From: Vitellaria paradoxa
Taxonomy: Eukaryota > Streptophyta > Magnoliopsida > Ericales > Sapotaceae
Reading direction: 5' to 3'
Assembly (NCBI GenBank): GCA_019916065.1
Contig: CM034236.1
Coordinates: forward strand, 56,076,690 to 56,140,689
Length of the DNA stretch: 64,000 nucleotides
Positions 36,793 to 48,855 of this stretch are shown piece by piece. Each line of letters starts with the position of its first letter. Positions within the stretch are counted from its first letter, which is position 1. The notes below the pieces were generated by a model. It was not told where the DNA came from. It was given only the letters and a program-made list of their open reading frames with translations, and searched no databases. A program made the translations under genes and the position numbers.

Positions 36793-36980
36793 GTTTAATT
36801 AACTAAAAAAATACAAATCATGGAACAGAAATTAAATCAGTTAATCGGAAATTTCAACTTCTTGAGCTGAAGAAAAAGAAGAAAAAATTAAATAAAAAGA
36901 CAAGCGAGTTCGAAGTCGGAACCTTTGGTGGGACCACCCACCATGATCACAGCAACCACCTTCCCCTCAGAACTCCCCAT
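30505..36980 (-). CDS. KJC: KONJAC-type GMPPA-like nucleotidyltransferase (GDP-mannose pyrophosphorylase-related)
   Basis: Fifteen coding exons on the minus strand: 36923-36980, 36646-36743, 36310-36410, 36121-36199, 35877-35937, 35720-35766, 35512-35604, 35298-35388, 33188-33236, 32352-32468, 32119-32266, 31443-31535, 31301-31369, 30709-30751 and 30505-30605. All introns are GT-AG and phases agree, giving 415 residues, the expected length. The N-terminal nucleotidyltransferase fold shows VGGPTKGTRFRP (14-25), [13 protein letters not shown] and LLNCDV (117-122). The C-terminal third (about 294-390) is a hexapeptide left-handed beta-helix. Plant KONJAC proteins are reported to stimulate the catalytic GDP-mannose pyrophosphorylase and support glucomannan synthesis. 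The PTK insertion between GG and GTR marks the GMPPA-like subfamily, so a regulatory role is more likely than independent catalysis. Intron 8 (2.06 kb) carries repeats. Confidence 0.94.
34290..34625. repeat. AACCGAACC-family element in KONJAC intron 8
   Basis: Begins ctaggggtgtgcatgagttg and continues with aaccgaacca, aaccaaactaaaccgaatca and gaaccaacccaattttgatc. The start is the counterpart of the gcacacccctac end of the block at 19951. taggggtg-like ends are seen in hAT-type plant elements, but no clean 8-bp duplication was identified here. Confidence 0.5.
34756..34786. repeat. C13G12 homopolymer palindrome in KONJAC intron 8
   Basis: Thirteen C followed directly by twelve G, then cggggg. 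This could form a hairpin or quadruplex, and it is also a classic site of sequencing or assembly error. Confidence 0.8.
36755..36790 (+). repeat. (CA)n microsatellite next to KONJAC exon 2
   Basis: About 17-18 CA units. On the transcribed strand this is a (GT)n tract ending about 10 nt before the acceptor gtgacag of exon 2, so it occupies the usual polypyrimidine-tract position. Confidence 0.9.
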
Positions 36981-37145
36981 CACAAGAACCCTAGATCTCT
37001 AACCCCCACAGAAGGCCCTGAAAATCTCAAATCCTTGAATCAATATTAAAAAAAGAAATGCCTCGGCAAAAAGAAGAACGACCTACTGGTGTGTGTTTTT
37101 GGAAAGTTGTGTGAATGCGCGCGAGATCGAATCGCGAGCGTTTCG
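36981..37145 (-). promoter_or_regulatory. 5' UTR and promoter-proximal region of KONJAC-like gene
   Basis: Lies upstream of the ATG at 36978-36980. It is more GC-rich than the spacer beyond and has no other coding signal. The transcription start site cannot be fixed. Confidence 0.35.
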
Positions 37146-40100
37146 GGGAGAGGCTATGTGGGAATGGAGTCAAATCTCAGAGACCGTTAACGGGTGGACA
37201 GTCTTCTTTCTCTGTTAACCCGCTTTGAGGCACACAGTATCCTTTAGCAGAGAGAGAACTGAAAAATGCGATCTGGATTTGGCAGTGAAATAAAGGAACA
37301 AAACGGCTTCGTCTGGTGGAGTAACTTCGCCAACTTGGAGGGATTTGTCCAAGCCCTCACACAAAACACACAATTACACTCAAAACAGTCGGTTAAAAAA
37401 TGAATTTCGCCTGAAGTCAGTTAACAGATAATTTGAGATAATTTGTAAGTTTGTAATTTATATAATAAGATAAAAAGTGAATAATTTTTAAATTTTTTTT
37501 TAATTTTTTAATATTTTATATTACATCAAACGGATTCTTAATTAAAAAGCTTATTCAAATTAAAGTCAAAAGTAATTTTAACGAAATGATTAGTAATGGT
37601 GAATTCATTAGTATTCATCTCTGTAAACGATTACTTTAAATTTGTAATTATCATTTTAGAATCATCTTTTTCTATAATTTTGCCTCATATTTATTTTGTA
37701 ATCATCTTTTTCAATGACTATTTTTGTTTATACATTTCTTACGCGTTTGACATTCGCAATTGAGATGAATGTAATTGAAAATTTGTTCAAATGCTATGAG
37801 AATTATATATATATATATATATATCTTATATGATTTATACAATAAAACTAAAAGCAAATTTATAGATTAAGGTGATACCCACTGGACTAGTCGTTAAGGT
37901 TTTAGAATTTCTCTTTTCATAAGGTCTAAGAAAGTTGAGTAACGTTTACAGGAACTTATTCTCATAATGAGATGATAATAAAAATGTTATAATAAAAGTG
38001 TACTTTAATAAATTTATTATTTTTAAGTTATATCACCATAAGTGTTCTCTGAATGATTCTGATGCCCTTGGGATAAATATAAAGGCAGGCTATTGAAATG
38101 GCGGAAAACAGTGCAGAAAGTGCAAGAACATACAAAAAAAATGCAATGGTGTGTTGTTCTAGCGACCCGATCGGGCCTTCAAGACAAGGACTATGTTTGT
38201 GTGGTTTTACCCTGAATCCGTTGGATCAAAGTGGGTCAGGCGTTGGGCATCTAAGCAGGCCCGGTCTTTTGGAAGAATTGGGCCCAAAAATTACGAAATT
38301 TTTGTCCGGATTAAACTCAAAATTGTCCGCCTTCTGCCCATTTGTGGGTCATGTGATTTGGAGTTCCAGGATGCTGCAGTGGGAAGATCTACAGGTAGGG
38401 GTTACAGTGGATCAATTAATGATCAGGACGTGATTGCATCAAATTTAATAGTCTTAATTTAATGTAATAAAATTAAATTCAAAATAAAAATAAAAGTCAA
38501 ACAAAATTTAATTGGAACACAATTAATGAAAAATATAAAAAAGACACATCACATACCGTCGATTGACTTACTACAACTCTTCCAGTGTATTTTCTCATTG
38601 CAGCCCGTTAAAACCCTGTGATTTGTCTCAACAAACCAACTGGGCTGTGCTAAACCAGTTGACGAGATTTGGACTTCTTCCGGAAGGTTGTAAGTTTGAA
38701 TTTTCCTCTCTCGCTCTCTCTTGCTCTTTGTGAATTGAATTTAACTTCATGGCTTACTTGAGATTAATGGAGTGAATTGAAGCATTTGTTGAAGAGCTGA
38801 TTGTCTGTGGATGGATCTATAAAAGGTCTTATCTTAGTTAGGTTTTCTTCTGCGTGACAAAACAAATTAAAAAAAAATTAAATAAGACTTAAATTTTGAA
38901 CAATAAATTTTCATCAGAATGTTGTACTTCTAATTTGGGTTAATTTATTTTACCCATAAAAAATAGGTTAATTATTATAAAAAAAATAACCCATTGGAGT
39001 GAGTATTTATTACAAAAATGGCATTGTTGTACCATTTTGATAGTAGTTCCCAATTAAAAATGATGGTAGGGTGTATTTTGCATATTGTAATGTTACAAGC
39101 AAAGGTCGACGTGATTAGGCATTGCTTTAAAAAAGAAAATGCCCATAATGTCATGACCAACCAGTGATTATTGCTTGTACAAATTCGAAGTGTTTGGTGC
39201 ATGACGTATTGGGAGTTGTCCCTCCCTAGTCACAAAAAAATTATTCCTACTTAAGAATAGTTGAGAGCATGGGTTTGGAGGTTGATGTCCCTGCTTAAGG
39301 TTGTACGATATTTATATTAATTGCCTTTTGGGAGACTTGAATGGTTACGTGCTCGGTTTAGAGTTAATAAAAAATATATAAAATTTTATAAATTTTTATA
39401 AATCTTTACAAATATGAATTACGATACTATAAATTTTTTTTATTACAAAAAGTTTATACAGTTTCCAAAATATATATATACATAACAAAAGTTTATACTA
39501 TAATTCCACCTTTAAAATTTTAGAAAATAATTAACTTTAGTATAGAAAACACTACTACTAGTATATATAAATTTTGGAGTTAAAAAAAATTAGGTTATGA
39601 ACCAACTGATTGTATTATCTATACATATATTTTAATTTATTAAATATAATTTATAATATTAATTATATTTTTTTTCTAAACCTAAACTCAACCCAAGAAA
39701 TTAAGTAAGAAGAGAGAGAGAGAGAGAGAGAGAGATTGAGGGTGATTTACTAAATCAAAGTGAAATAAATAGTATTTACAATAAAAGAGTAAAGTCGTAA
39801 GTATCACTTATAATTTCTAAGATAAAATACGTAATTAAAATTATTTAATATGATAAATATAAGTTATATAATCTATTAATATTATAGTATTATTAATTAA
39901 ATTAAATTAAAATTTCAATATAATTTTTAATATAATTAATAATTTTTGTTAATATGTTATGGCATATAATATTGATGTTTTATTAATAATTTTTAGTATA
40001 ATCATTTATAATATATTAATGTAAAAATTTTATTAATAATTTAATATACTTATACTAAATGTAATAAATTATATTCTTATATTAACATTATATATCAAAT

Positions 40101-41044
40101 GATAATGGACAATCCAATAAACCCACCCACACCCAAATCAATGGCAGGCTTATGGTCCAATGAACTCACCTCACACACAAATCAATGGCAAGTTTTGTAT
40201 TTTACAAGACAAGTAATGAAATTGTAAGTGGCATTTACCAGTTCCACATAATTAATATTAAAGTTGTAAGTGGATAATTAATAAAGTCGTAAGTTATACT
40301 TACAATTTTACCCTTATTTTAGTAATTACTTCCCATTATACTCCACTCTAATTTAGTAAATTTTTTTATTATTATCAATATTAGGGTTAAAAAATTATAT
40401 ATATATATATATATAAAGAAAGAGAGTAGACTAGCTAGTGTGTCTTCCAACTTTCCCACTAGAACCTAATTCCTTTAGCCATTGCGATATCTATGCATGA
40501 TCGAACGAATGAACATGAGATAGTTGGTGGTGACATTTTATAAGTAAACAAGTGCATAATGCAAATTTGGGCCTTTAAATTAGCCTTTCAACCACTTTAA
40601 GGAGAAAATAAAGGAAAGAAAGGTGTAAATGATGTTAATATATGATGGTATTTTTTTTTTTGTTATAAAAGTTTATTTAATAGATAATTATATTAAAATC
40701 AATTGATTTACTATGAAAAGACAGATGTGAATATTTCTAGCAAAAAAATTTAATTGTATATCATTGCTCTAAAAGAAAATAACGCATATATAGTATTTCT
40801 TACATTAGTATCTCAAATTTTCAGCCTATATATGTAATCGAGCTAGTAACGTATAGAGAACCAAAACTTAATTTGGTTGAAAGCATGTGAAAAAGTTGAA
40901 ATGCAAATAGATTCGTGAAAGAAAGCCCTAGCTAACACAGTTGGTAGAGATAAGAATTTGTGAATGGTTGCCATATATGCATATATATATATATATATAT
41001 ATATGTCTAACTTCTATTTAGAAAAATTAATACTAGCTTAATTA
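37146..41044. other. AT-rich intergenic region
   Basis: No supported gene. Contains a Tourist-like stretch at about 37420-37545 (ending atcaaacggattcttaa), (AT)n runs at about 37806-37824, 40397-40415 and 40979-41004, and a (GA)n run at about 39712-39735. Two overlapping open frames at 38098-38462 lie in a moderately GC-rich patch. They resemble no family I recognise and end inside AT-rich DNA, so I do not call them genes. Confidence 0.5.
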
Positions 41045-41189
41045 GGTTTTGTTTGGAGTAATTAAAAAAAAAGTTCTGTTTGAAGTGACAAAAAATTTTA
41101 AAAAATTATTCACTTTTTATCTCACTGCACAAACTACGAATCCATCACTTATATCATTTTATCTATTTTTTTTTACGCCAAACCCACCC
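41045..41189. mobile_element. Tourist-like MITE, 145 bp
   Basis: Flanked by TTA at 41042-41044 and 41190-41192. The ends are ggttttgtttggagtaatt and (reverse complement) gggtgggtttggcgtaaa. The interior has the family core attattcactttttatctca. Confidence 0.75.
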
Positions 41190-41192
41190 TTA

Positions 41193-44100
41193 ATTAATAG
41201 CATAGACTTACAAGTCATCGTGGAAAAATTACCCTAAGCGTTATCCAAATCGACTCCTATCACTTTCCAGGTTACATTTTCTGCCATGTGTTGTTAGTTG
41301 TTGCCATCCCAGACAAAAGTGTGCAATTTTCTATCACTATCCTTTGGGTTTGCATCTTCGTGAAGGTTCTTAATTGCTGTCATCTTCGAATAGAGCTTGA
41401 TTCCTTTTCCTTTTTATTTATTTATTTAATTTATTTTTACACAGGATTAATGATAATGACAAACAACACAACATTAATTCCTTTAAATTAATTCATAAAT
41501 TGTAAGAAAAAATAACATTTTTTTTTTTTTTTTTTGACGAAGAGATCTTTTGGCCGGTGGATGATGGGAGAGAGGAAGTACAAGTACTGGTAGTACTGCT
41601 CGTATTGCCACTATACTTACGTTAACATGTGAGGCCATGCCGGTGTACCGCACCAAGCATCAAAACGAATTAGCGGATTCCATTTAACAATTTTGTTTGT
41701 TTTGTGTGTGTGTATATATATATATATATTGAAGAAACAACATATAACTATGACGATTGTCAATCATGCATGCAATTGTACAATGTCATTAATAATTCTT
41801 ATATAAATCGAGCCTTCACTCACAAACAAATTAATGCACCATTTGTTGTGTTAAAAAATAAAAAAAATTTCAGAAAAATTCTAAAAATCTTTAAAAATTA
41901 TTTACGAATTACGAATACACAACTTATCTCATTTTATTTCATTTTATCTCACTTTTTATCACTCTAATTAAACATACTCTAAGATTGCATCAACCTCAAA
42001 TAATGAATACAATTAAGTGTGCTAAAAACAAAGAACAATTATACTAATTAAGATAAATACTGATTTCACAGTGTCGATACAACCCATTACACATGTTTTT
42101 CTGTAATTAAACTAATACAAAAATATTGGCTAACAATTTAGCGGCTGAACCTGTTTGTAAAATAATATTTTAGTGTTTTTTCTTTATTTACATGTATAAT
42201 TACACATTATTTGACACTACAAAAAATTGAAAAAGTACAACTTTGCACCGATATGATATGTGACACTTTAGTACATAGTGTGTTTGACAAGAATTTATAA
42301 AAATTAGAAAAAGTTGAAAAGAATTGAAAGAAGTTGATAAAAATTAATTTTGAATTTGACAGAAAGAAACTTGACCTTGATTTGGTCACACCATTGTTAC
42401 CCCCTAATTTTCTGAAAAGTGGGTTGTGTCAACCTGAAGTGATTTCCATCTCACAAAACCACCAACTTAATTGGTACAACGCCCATTTGTTTCTAATGAA
42501 AAAGCAGAGATCCTTGCTCCCCGTGACCAATTTGGAAGATAAAATCTTTCAAATTTTTTTTCTTCATCGGAGTACATGTCACTAAACAGATCAAATTGAC
42601 GTCGATAAATCTATATAACCGACCTCACCTAATAAGAAAAGGCTTGGTTTGATTTAGTTTGATTTGGTTTAATTTAACAAACAGACCAGATCTGGTCTGC
42701 ATTATTTAGAGATAACCCATCAAGGAACCTCGCAGCACCTCACCCTGCATGCATTTGCAGTTACCTACAAACTCGATGAGGGTCTAGGTCCAGCCAACGT
42801 GGCTCTGTATATATTTAACATAATTTTTAATAAAATTAATGATAACAGTTAGTGTACGCGTAATAAAATAATTAAAATTTAGCTCTGGAGTTAACAATCA
42901 AACGAACCCTTAATCCTCTAGTAGTCGAGTAAATCCTAAGTATCTTCAATAACAGTAGAGAACAAACTCAAGATTTTATTAGTTAAACTATCGTTGTAAA
43001 GGTAGAAATCTCTAAAACCATTATATGACGAAAGTAGTTTGCTGATGTGGTTTATCTTGGCAAGCAAGCAATTCTGTTATTGTTGCTATATATGTTAAAA
43101 CGTGAAGGGTGTGTGCAGGCTTGTGAGTGGCGTGTGCGAAGACTTCCAGCCCGCAGGGTAAACACATTTTGGGACTTATCTGCGTAATCCCTTTATATAA
43201 AAAAGCTAGCTTTCAGTTTATATATATATATATATATATTGTGAGTCCATTTTGTCGACATTGCAAAATAGTTCCTGTAGATGACAGCAATAAGAGTGAT
43301 AAAGGATCAAAGTAGATAACTTAAAATAAGCGAGTGATCTGGCACTTAATTTTCAGCATATTCCCACGTCAAAACCCTCTCTCTTTCCATCTCTTTTTTT
43401 ATTTTTTGTTTTTTATTTTCTTTTATGATTAGGGGGTGTTTGGCAGAGCAAAAGACACCCACAAAAAAAAAAAAAAAAAATTCTACCAGCTCTTTTCAAA
43501 TTTCTTCAATAAAATTTCTTCCAATAAATTTTTTTTTTTTTTTTATGACCAAGGGAGTGTTCGGCAGAGCAAAAGACACTAAAAAAAAATTTAACTTCTA
43601 CCAATTTTTTTTTAATTTTTCCTAATAAATTTTACCATATGTTATTTTTATACTAATATTTTATCAAAGTTGACAATTCAAATACCTCTAAGGGTGTCAA
43701 GCAACTCAAACTACTGACAACCGAAAAGCAACTCGAGCTACTGACAACCGAAAAGTAAATCAAAGTGTTACTTGTTGAGCTCAATGGCAGACTCACAGTG
43801 AGTCAAGGATGAGCGAGAGTCGACATTGGATTTAAAAAAAAAATTACTCAGTGTAAAAAAGTTTATAAATTTTTATAAAAAAAAATTATTCGAGAGTAAG
43901 TGGGTAGATGAATGATTGCTTGGTGACATAGAAACATATTCAAAATCATTAACAACAAAGTTATTTCCGCCGTTTTTAGAATATAAAAAAATGAAGGGAA
44001 TTATCGTACTTTGTTTTATTAATTTGAAAATTATTGTGTTAGAAATATTTGATATCAATGCATAATATTTTGTATATTTATTTAAAATTTAAAATTTTAC

Positions 44101-44769
44101 TCGTCATTTTGCTCTAAACTGACACAAATTTTTCGGTCCGCCAGTGGTTGAGCTATCCTCACGTTCCCTGTCAAAGTTGATCAACTCTGACCCTCTTGAC
44201 TCTGCGATGCTTGATTGGGATACTTGGCACGCCAGTGAACTGTCCGTGTGTACCCTATAATTGCCACGTATCAGCTTACGCAACTCTATGACACCATTAG
44301 ATTACTGTTTTACGCATGGTAAAGTATTGTTGCATGTGGACGTGCACTTCTTGGTTCTCCCGCCGTGACAACACCGCCAACTGATCACAATTGGGAGATG
44401 ACACATTCGTCTTTACCATTGGATCAAGAGGCTTTAGTGATGATCTAGTGTCCCATTAAGCAAAAAAGAAACAAACTTTGAGGTCATATTAAATGAAAGA
44501 TCGGAAAAAAAAGAAAAAAAAAATAGTGGTGGAACCAACCAAATTAACACCATAAAAAAAGGGTTCTCTGTATTTCGTTTGTTTGCTTACGAGGAGATTG
44601 AGTCCCGGAGAGGTTTACAAGCAGCGGGAACAAGTCTCGTAGGCAGATAGATGATGAGATAGAATTCATTTCACCTTATATATATATATATATATATTGA
44701 TCATCAGAATCTCCTGTATTTCTGCAATTTCAGAGTTGCTTTCGGGTTTGTACACTGATTTTATTTCTC
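41193..44769. other. Intergenic region upstream of the NPF gene
   Basis: Repeat-rich with no supported gene. A Tourist-like stretch lies at about 41828-41982. (AT)n runs lie at about 41709-41728, 43219-43240 and 44675-44698. A tandem pair of about 120 bp at 43420-43600 shares tgtttggcagagcaaaagac. A 30-bp tandem repeat with ctactgacaaccgaaaag lies at about 43710-43760. The NPF 5' UTR and promoter should lie in the last few hundred bases. Confidence 0.5.
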
Positions 44770-46921
44770 ATGGCCGGGGGACAGAGAAGACAAGGACTCA
44801 ACAAGTCATGTATTCTCATTATAGGTCGTGAGACTACACCTTCATCGTTTTTTCTGCCTCACCTCTTCAAGAGATAGAATGAACTTGTTGGAAAAAGATT
44901 TTGAGTTTCTTGAAAAGATTATGCATGTTTTTATCATTTTGATGATTGTCCTTCCCCTCCTTCTCCTCATTCTTCTTCTTCCTTTTTCTTTTCTAAATTT
45001 GGTTGTTGTTGTTGTTGTACAGCGATAGCTGGGATGGAGAGGTTTGCATTCAAAGGGGTGGCATCAAATTTGGTAACTTACCTTACAGATGTTGTGAAGA
45101 TGAGCAACTCATCCGCAGCCAAGACAGTCAACAGTTGGTGTGGATTTACTTCCATGCTACCTCTTTTAGTGGCAGCCCTTGCTGATTCTTACTGGGATCG
45201 TTATTCTACTGTAGTTGTTTCTTCTTTCATCTATGTACTGGCGAGTTACTCTTCTTCACAATATATATATATATATATATAATACATACACACACTACTA
45301 TTTTTATATCCAAATTTAAAATTTATTTGTTGGGTATTTCTAACATGGAGTGGAAGACGGTTTAGGGGGGTGTTTGGGGTAGTAAAAGTTGAACAAGGTT
45401 GTTGATCATGTTATATTCACGGTGCTGCACGATTGAAATTTCTCAGCTTCCTTTCAATTACAGGGGCTTCTAGCATTGTCATCGACTACAATTCCATGGC
45501 CTTGGTTTCCTGCCAAGAAAACCAGCTCCTCTACTACGTCTCTCTTTTTGTCTCTTTATATGATTTCAATAGGCCAAGGAGGTTATAATCCCTCCTTACA
45601 AGCCTTGGGAGCAGACCAACTCGAAAACGAAAAGGAATTGCCTTGCAGCAAAGAACAGAATTCCAACAAGAGGAGTTTATTCTTCCAGGGGTGGTACTTC
45701 GGTATATGCATTGGCAGCCTTCTGGGTGTCACAGTGATGTCCTACATCCAAGACACAATAGGATGGGGCTGGGGGTTTGCCGTCCCCACAATTATGATGG
45801 TTACATCGGTAGCATTGTTCTCTTTTGGGAGCAGATTTTACTCGTGCAAGCAGGAAAAGGGTGGTGCTGATATCAAGTCCTTGGGGGACATAGCTCGTGC
45901 CATCAAAGCAACTGCATCCAAAATGATGAGTGGCCGGTTCACCCTCTCAAACGAATCAGATGTGGCTGAGTTAGAGTAAGTTTCTGGACTCTCTTTCAGG
46001 AGAAAAAAGTTACCAGAAAGTGCAATCAAAATGATGTAGAAATTAAGAAGTACTTCAGATTGTATGGCATTAACCAAACCAGGACTAATGATGGACTTCT
46101 CTGTTTACAGGCTTGAAGAGAAACCGTTTGTTCATCAAGATCTTAATGCGGGTACTGAGGACTTAGACAACAGTACTGCCAAGAGTGGCATTCATATGCT
46201 TGAAATTGGGAAAGAAGTACTTCATCTCTTGCCCATATGGACTATGCTTCTAGTGTTTGCGGTGATTTTCCAGCAGCCAGCGACCTTCTTCACCAAACAA
46301 GGCGTGACAATGAAGAGGAACGTTGGAAGCAACTTCAAAATCCCACCAGCAACACTTCAAAGCGCAATCACGCTCTCGATAATTCTGTTAATGCCTCTGT
46401 ATGACAAGTTCTTCATCCCCCTCACCCGCGTTGTTATGCGCAACGACAAAGGAATCAGTGTGATGCAAAGGATGGGAATTGGAATGTTCTTGTCAGTCAT
46501 AGCCATGGTGATAGCAGCACTGGTTGAAACGAAGAGGCTTGAGCTCAGTAAAAAGGCAGAGTCAGAAACAGTAGCACTGAGCATATTTTGGTTGCTACCC
46601 CAGTACATTTTGTTGGGAATTTCGGACATTTTTACAGTGGTTGGGATGCAAGAGTTCTTTTACAGTGAAGTTCCTGTGACAATGAAAACTATGGGTATAG
46701 CACTATACACTGGGGTTTTCGGGGTGGGGAGTTTCTTGAGTGCTCTGTTGATCTCCCTTCTTGAGTTTTTTACCAGCTCAGGAGGAAGAACACAAAGTTG
46801 GTTCTCGGATGACATGAGACAAGCCCGGCTAGATAAATTTTACTGGCTTCTGGCCTTTGGAAGTGCATCGAGCTTGCTAATATTCGTAGTCTTGTGCAAA
46901 TTGTACAAAAGCAGGGTATGA
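44770..46921 (+). CDS. NRT1/PTR family (NPF5-like) transporter
   Basis: Four exons, 44770-44824, 45023-45240, 45464-45975 and 46111-46921, give about 531 residues. It belongs to the proton-coupled oligopeptide/nitrate transporter (POT/NPF) superfamily, membrane carriers of the major facilitator fold with about twelve helices. Diagnostic pieces are [20 protein letters not shown] (helix 1), [20 protein letters not shown] (POT signature), [33 protein letters not shown] sequence near the C-terminus, and a central hydrophilic loop. The wording fits the NPF5 clade; the substrate cannot be inferred. Oddities: the first Glu of the ExxER motif is replaced (AGMER), intron 2 appears to use a GC donor (CTG|GCGAGT), and the N-terminus before helix 1 is only about 15 residues, shorter than usual, so an upstream exon may be missed. 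No stops interrupt the reading. Confidence 0.9.
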
Positions 46922-48852
46922 TGGGCCATTGTACATAAACTCTCTTTTTTAAAGTTTGGGACCAAGTTGATAACGTAAATTTGTTTATATTTGTAATTTT
47001 TAATAAGAGGAATGTTATGCACAAACAATCACCGAGTCATAAAGGCAGCATGTGGCTTTGACCTATGTAGGGTCTGAGGAGAAGAGTCATAAATGGAAGC
47101 ACGAGGCTTTGACCTATTTAGGGTCTGAGGAGAAATAGTGTTTGTGTTTGAAATTGTATAAATTTGTAAAAGTTAATATTTCGTGCTTTGTGCAGTGAAT
47201 ACAAAATTTAAATTTTATAGTCTTATAATTCATATTTATAGAAATTTATAAAATTTTATATTTTTTTAACTCTAAACTGTGTCAATGTTTACTTGTGTAT
47301 ATCCGAGGATTATGACAATCACAACAATCTGCTTTGGCCGATCAAAAAATATCGAAAGTCATCACATTTTAACTACTTTTTATATTTTTTTTAATAAAAT
47401 TTTAATACATATCACTTTTATGTCACATCTTTGTACTTTTACTGTACTTTTTCCTTAACTTTTTTTCAATTAAACAACCTCTAACAGGGTCTGTATTCAC
47501 TTTCTGAAAAATATAGATAGTTTAAAAAAAAAAGAATATGGATATAGTAATGGCATGTACATTTTTGACAGTTTTTGTCTAAATACTGACACAGATCCAT
47601 GTTATATGTTTGGCAAAAACTTATAAAAGTAAAAGAAAAATTAAAAAATATTGAAAAAATTTAGTGGCTTTGTGTGTCAAATAAAATTATGTTTTTGATA
47701 AATTTTAATGAAAAAATTAAAAAAAATTTGAAAAAAGTGAAAGTTAGAATTCTTTTGGTGATTTTACCAAATGAGCTCATTAGTAAGTTGATGCCATCAT
47801 ATAGAAATTTGATTCGGCTGAAAGAAAGTATTACAAAACATATTATAATTTCAGGAGAAATTATTATTTGAGAATATTGCACCTTGTAGCCTGGGAAACT
47901 AACATCATTCTCAAAGTTAGAGATGTGACATTGGGTTACGAATTATTCGATTAAAATTAAATAATTTATAATAAAAATTAATTTGAAAAAATTTTAAATT
48001 TCCATCTAAAATTTTTTAATTTTATTTTATTATAAACTTTTCAAATGACATACGATCCGATGTCATGATTAAAATATTAAAAATGATGATAGCCTCTGCT
48101 CATTGAATAAAAATAAGAAAGCAATAAAATTTTTTTTTAAACCACTCGATGCTATATATTTGAAGAGGTAAACTGCACTTATTCACACTTAATTATTCCA
48201 ATTTCCATGTCTCGTCGTCCCATCCGGGATACATGCCCCATTTCTCATCTGTGGGTCTGGTCTGTCTGGTGGAACTTCTTGTCGTTGGGACTGGGAAAGA
48301 ATGGGCCAGACCGCCGCTTGGCCCATCAATCAGCAAAGAGTCTCAGTGAAGATCAACACAAAAAACCCAGTTCCAATATCACCATGCACATCTGATTATG
48401 GTTCTTTGGGATATGAAATTTATCATTTGGGGGGGAATCGTCATCAAATCCTACGTTTGGCATAAAAATGATATTTAATGAATTAGATTTCATTTTATTT
48501 GATTACCAAAGTGTTAAGATTTTTTTAGAATTTCAAATCAAACTAAAATTGATAAAATTTGGTGAGAAGTCATTTGAATTCAATTAATTGGACAAATTTA
48601 CTCTTAACCTATTTTACTCTTTTTCATTTTTGCTACTCACTCTCTAACTCAATCAAAAAATTAAATAATAAGGTTAAGTTTGGTATTTTTTCAAAATCAA
48701 TTCAATACTATTTAAATTCCAAACAAAAATTTTAATTCAGTTCTTGAATTTAAATATGTATTTCAAATATAGAATTTCATTTATCAAATGAAATGAAATA
48801 AAATAAAATCAAATTCTTGTTTAAAATGAACTCAATTCTAGTAGTGGAATAT
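46922..48852. other. Intergenic region downstream of the NPF gene
   Basis: Contains an imperfect tandem pair of about 50 bp at 47034-47137 (ggctttgacctatgtagggt and ggctttgacctatttagggt) and a Tourist-like stretch at about 47145-47280. The remainder is AT-rich. No gene is supported; a short frame at 48207-48395 has no recognisable family. Confidence 0.5.
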
Positions 48853-48855
48853 TTA

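Noticed and set aside
38098..38462. Two overlapping frames (111 and 89 codons) in a moderately GC-rich patch
   Set aside because: No recognisable domain, no exon context, and the two frames compete for the same DNA. Possibly a relic of unknown origin.
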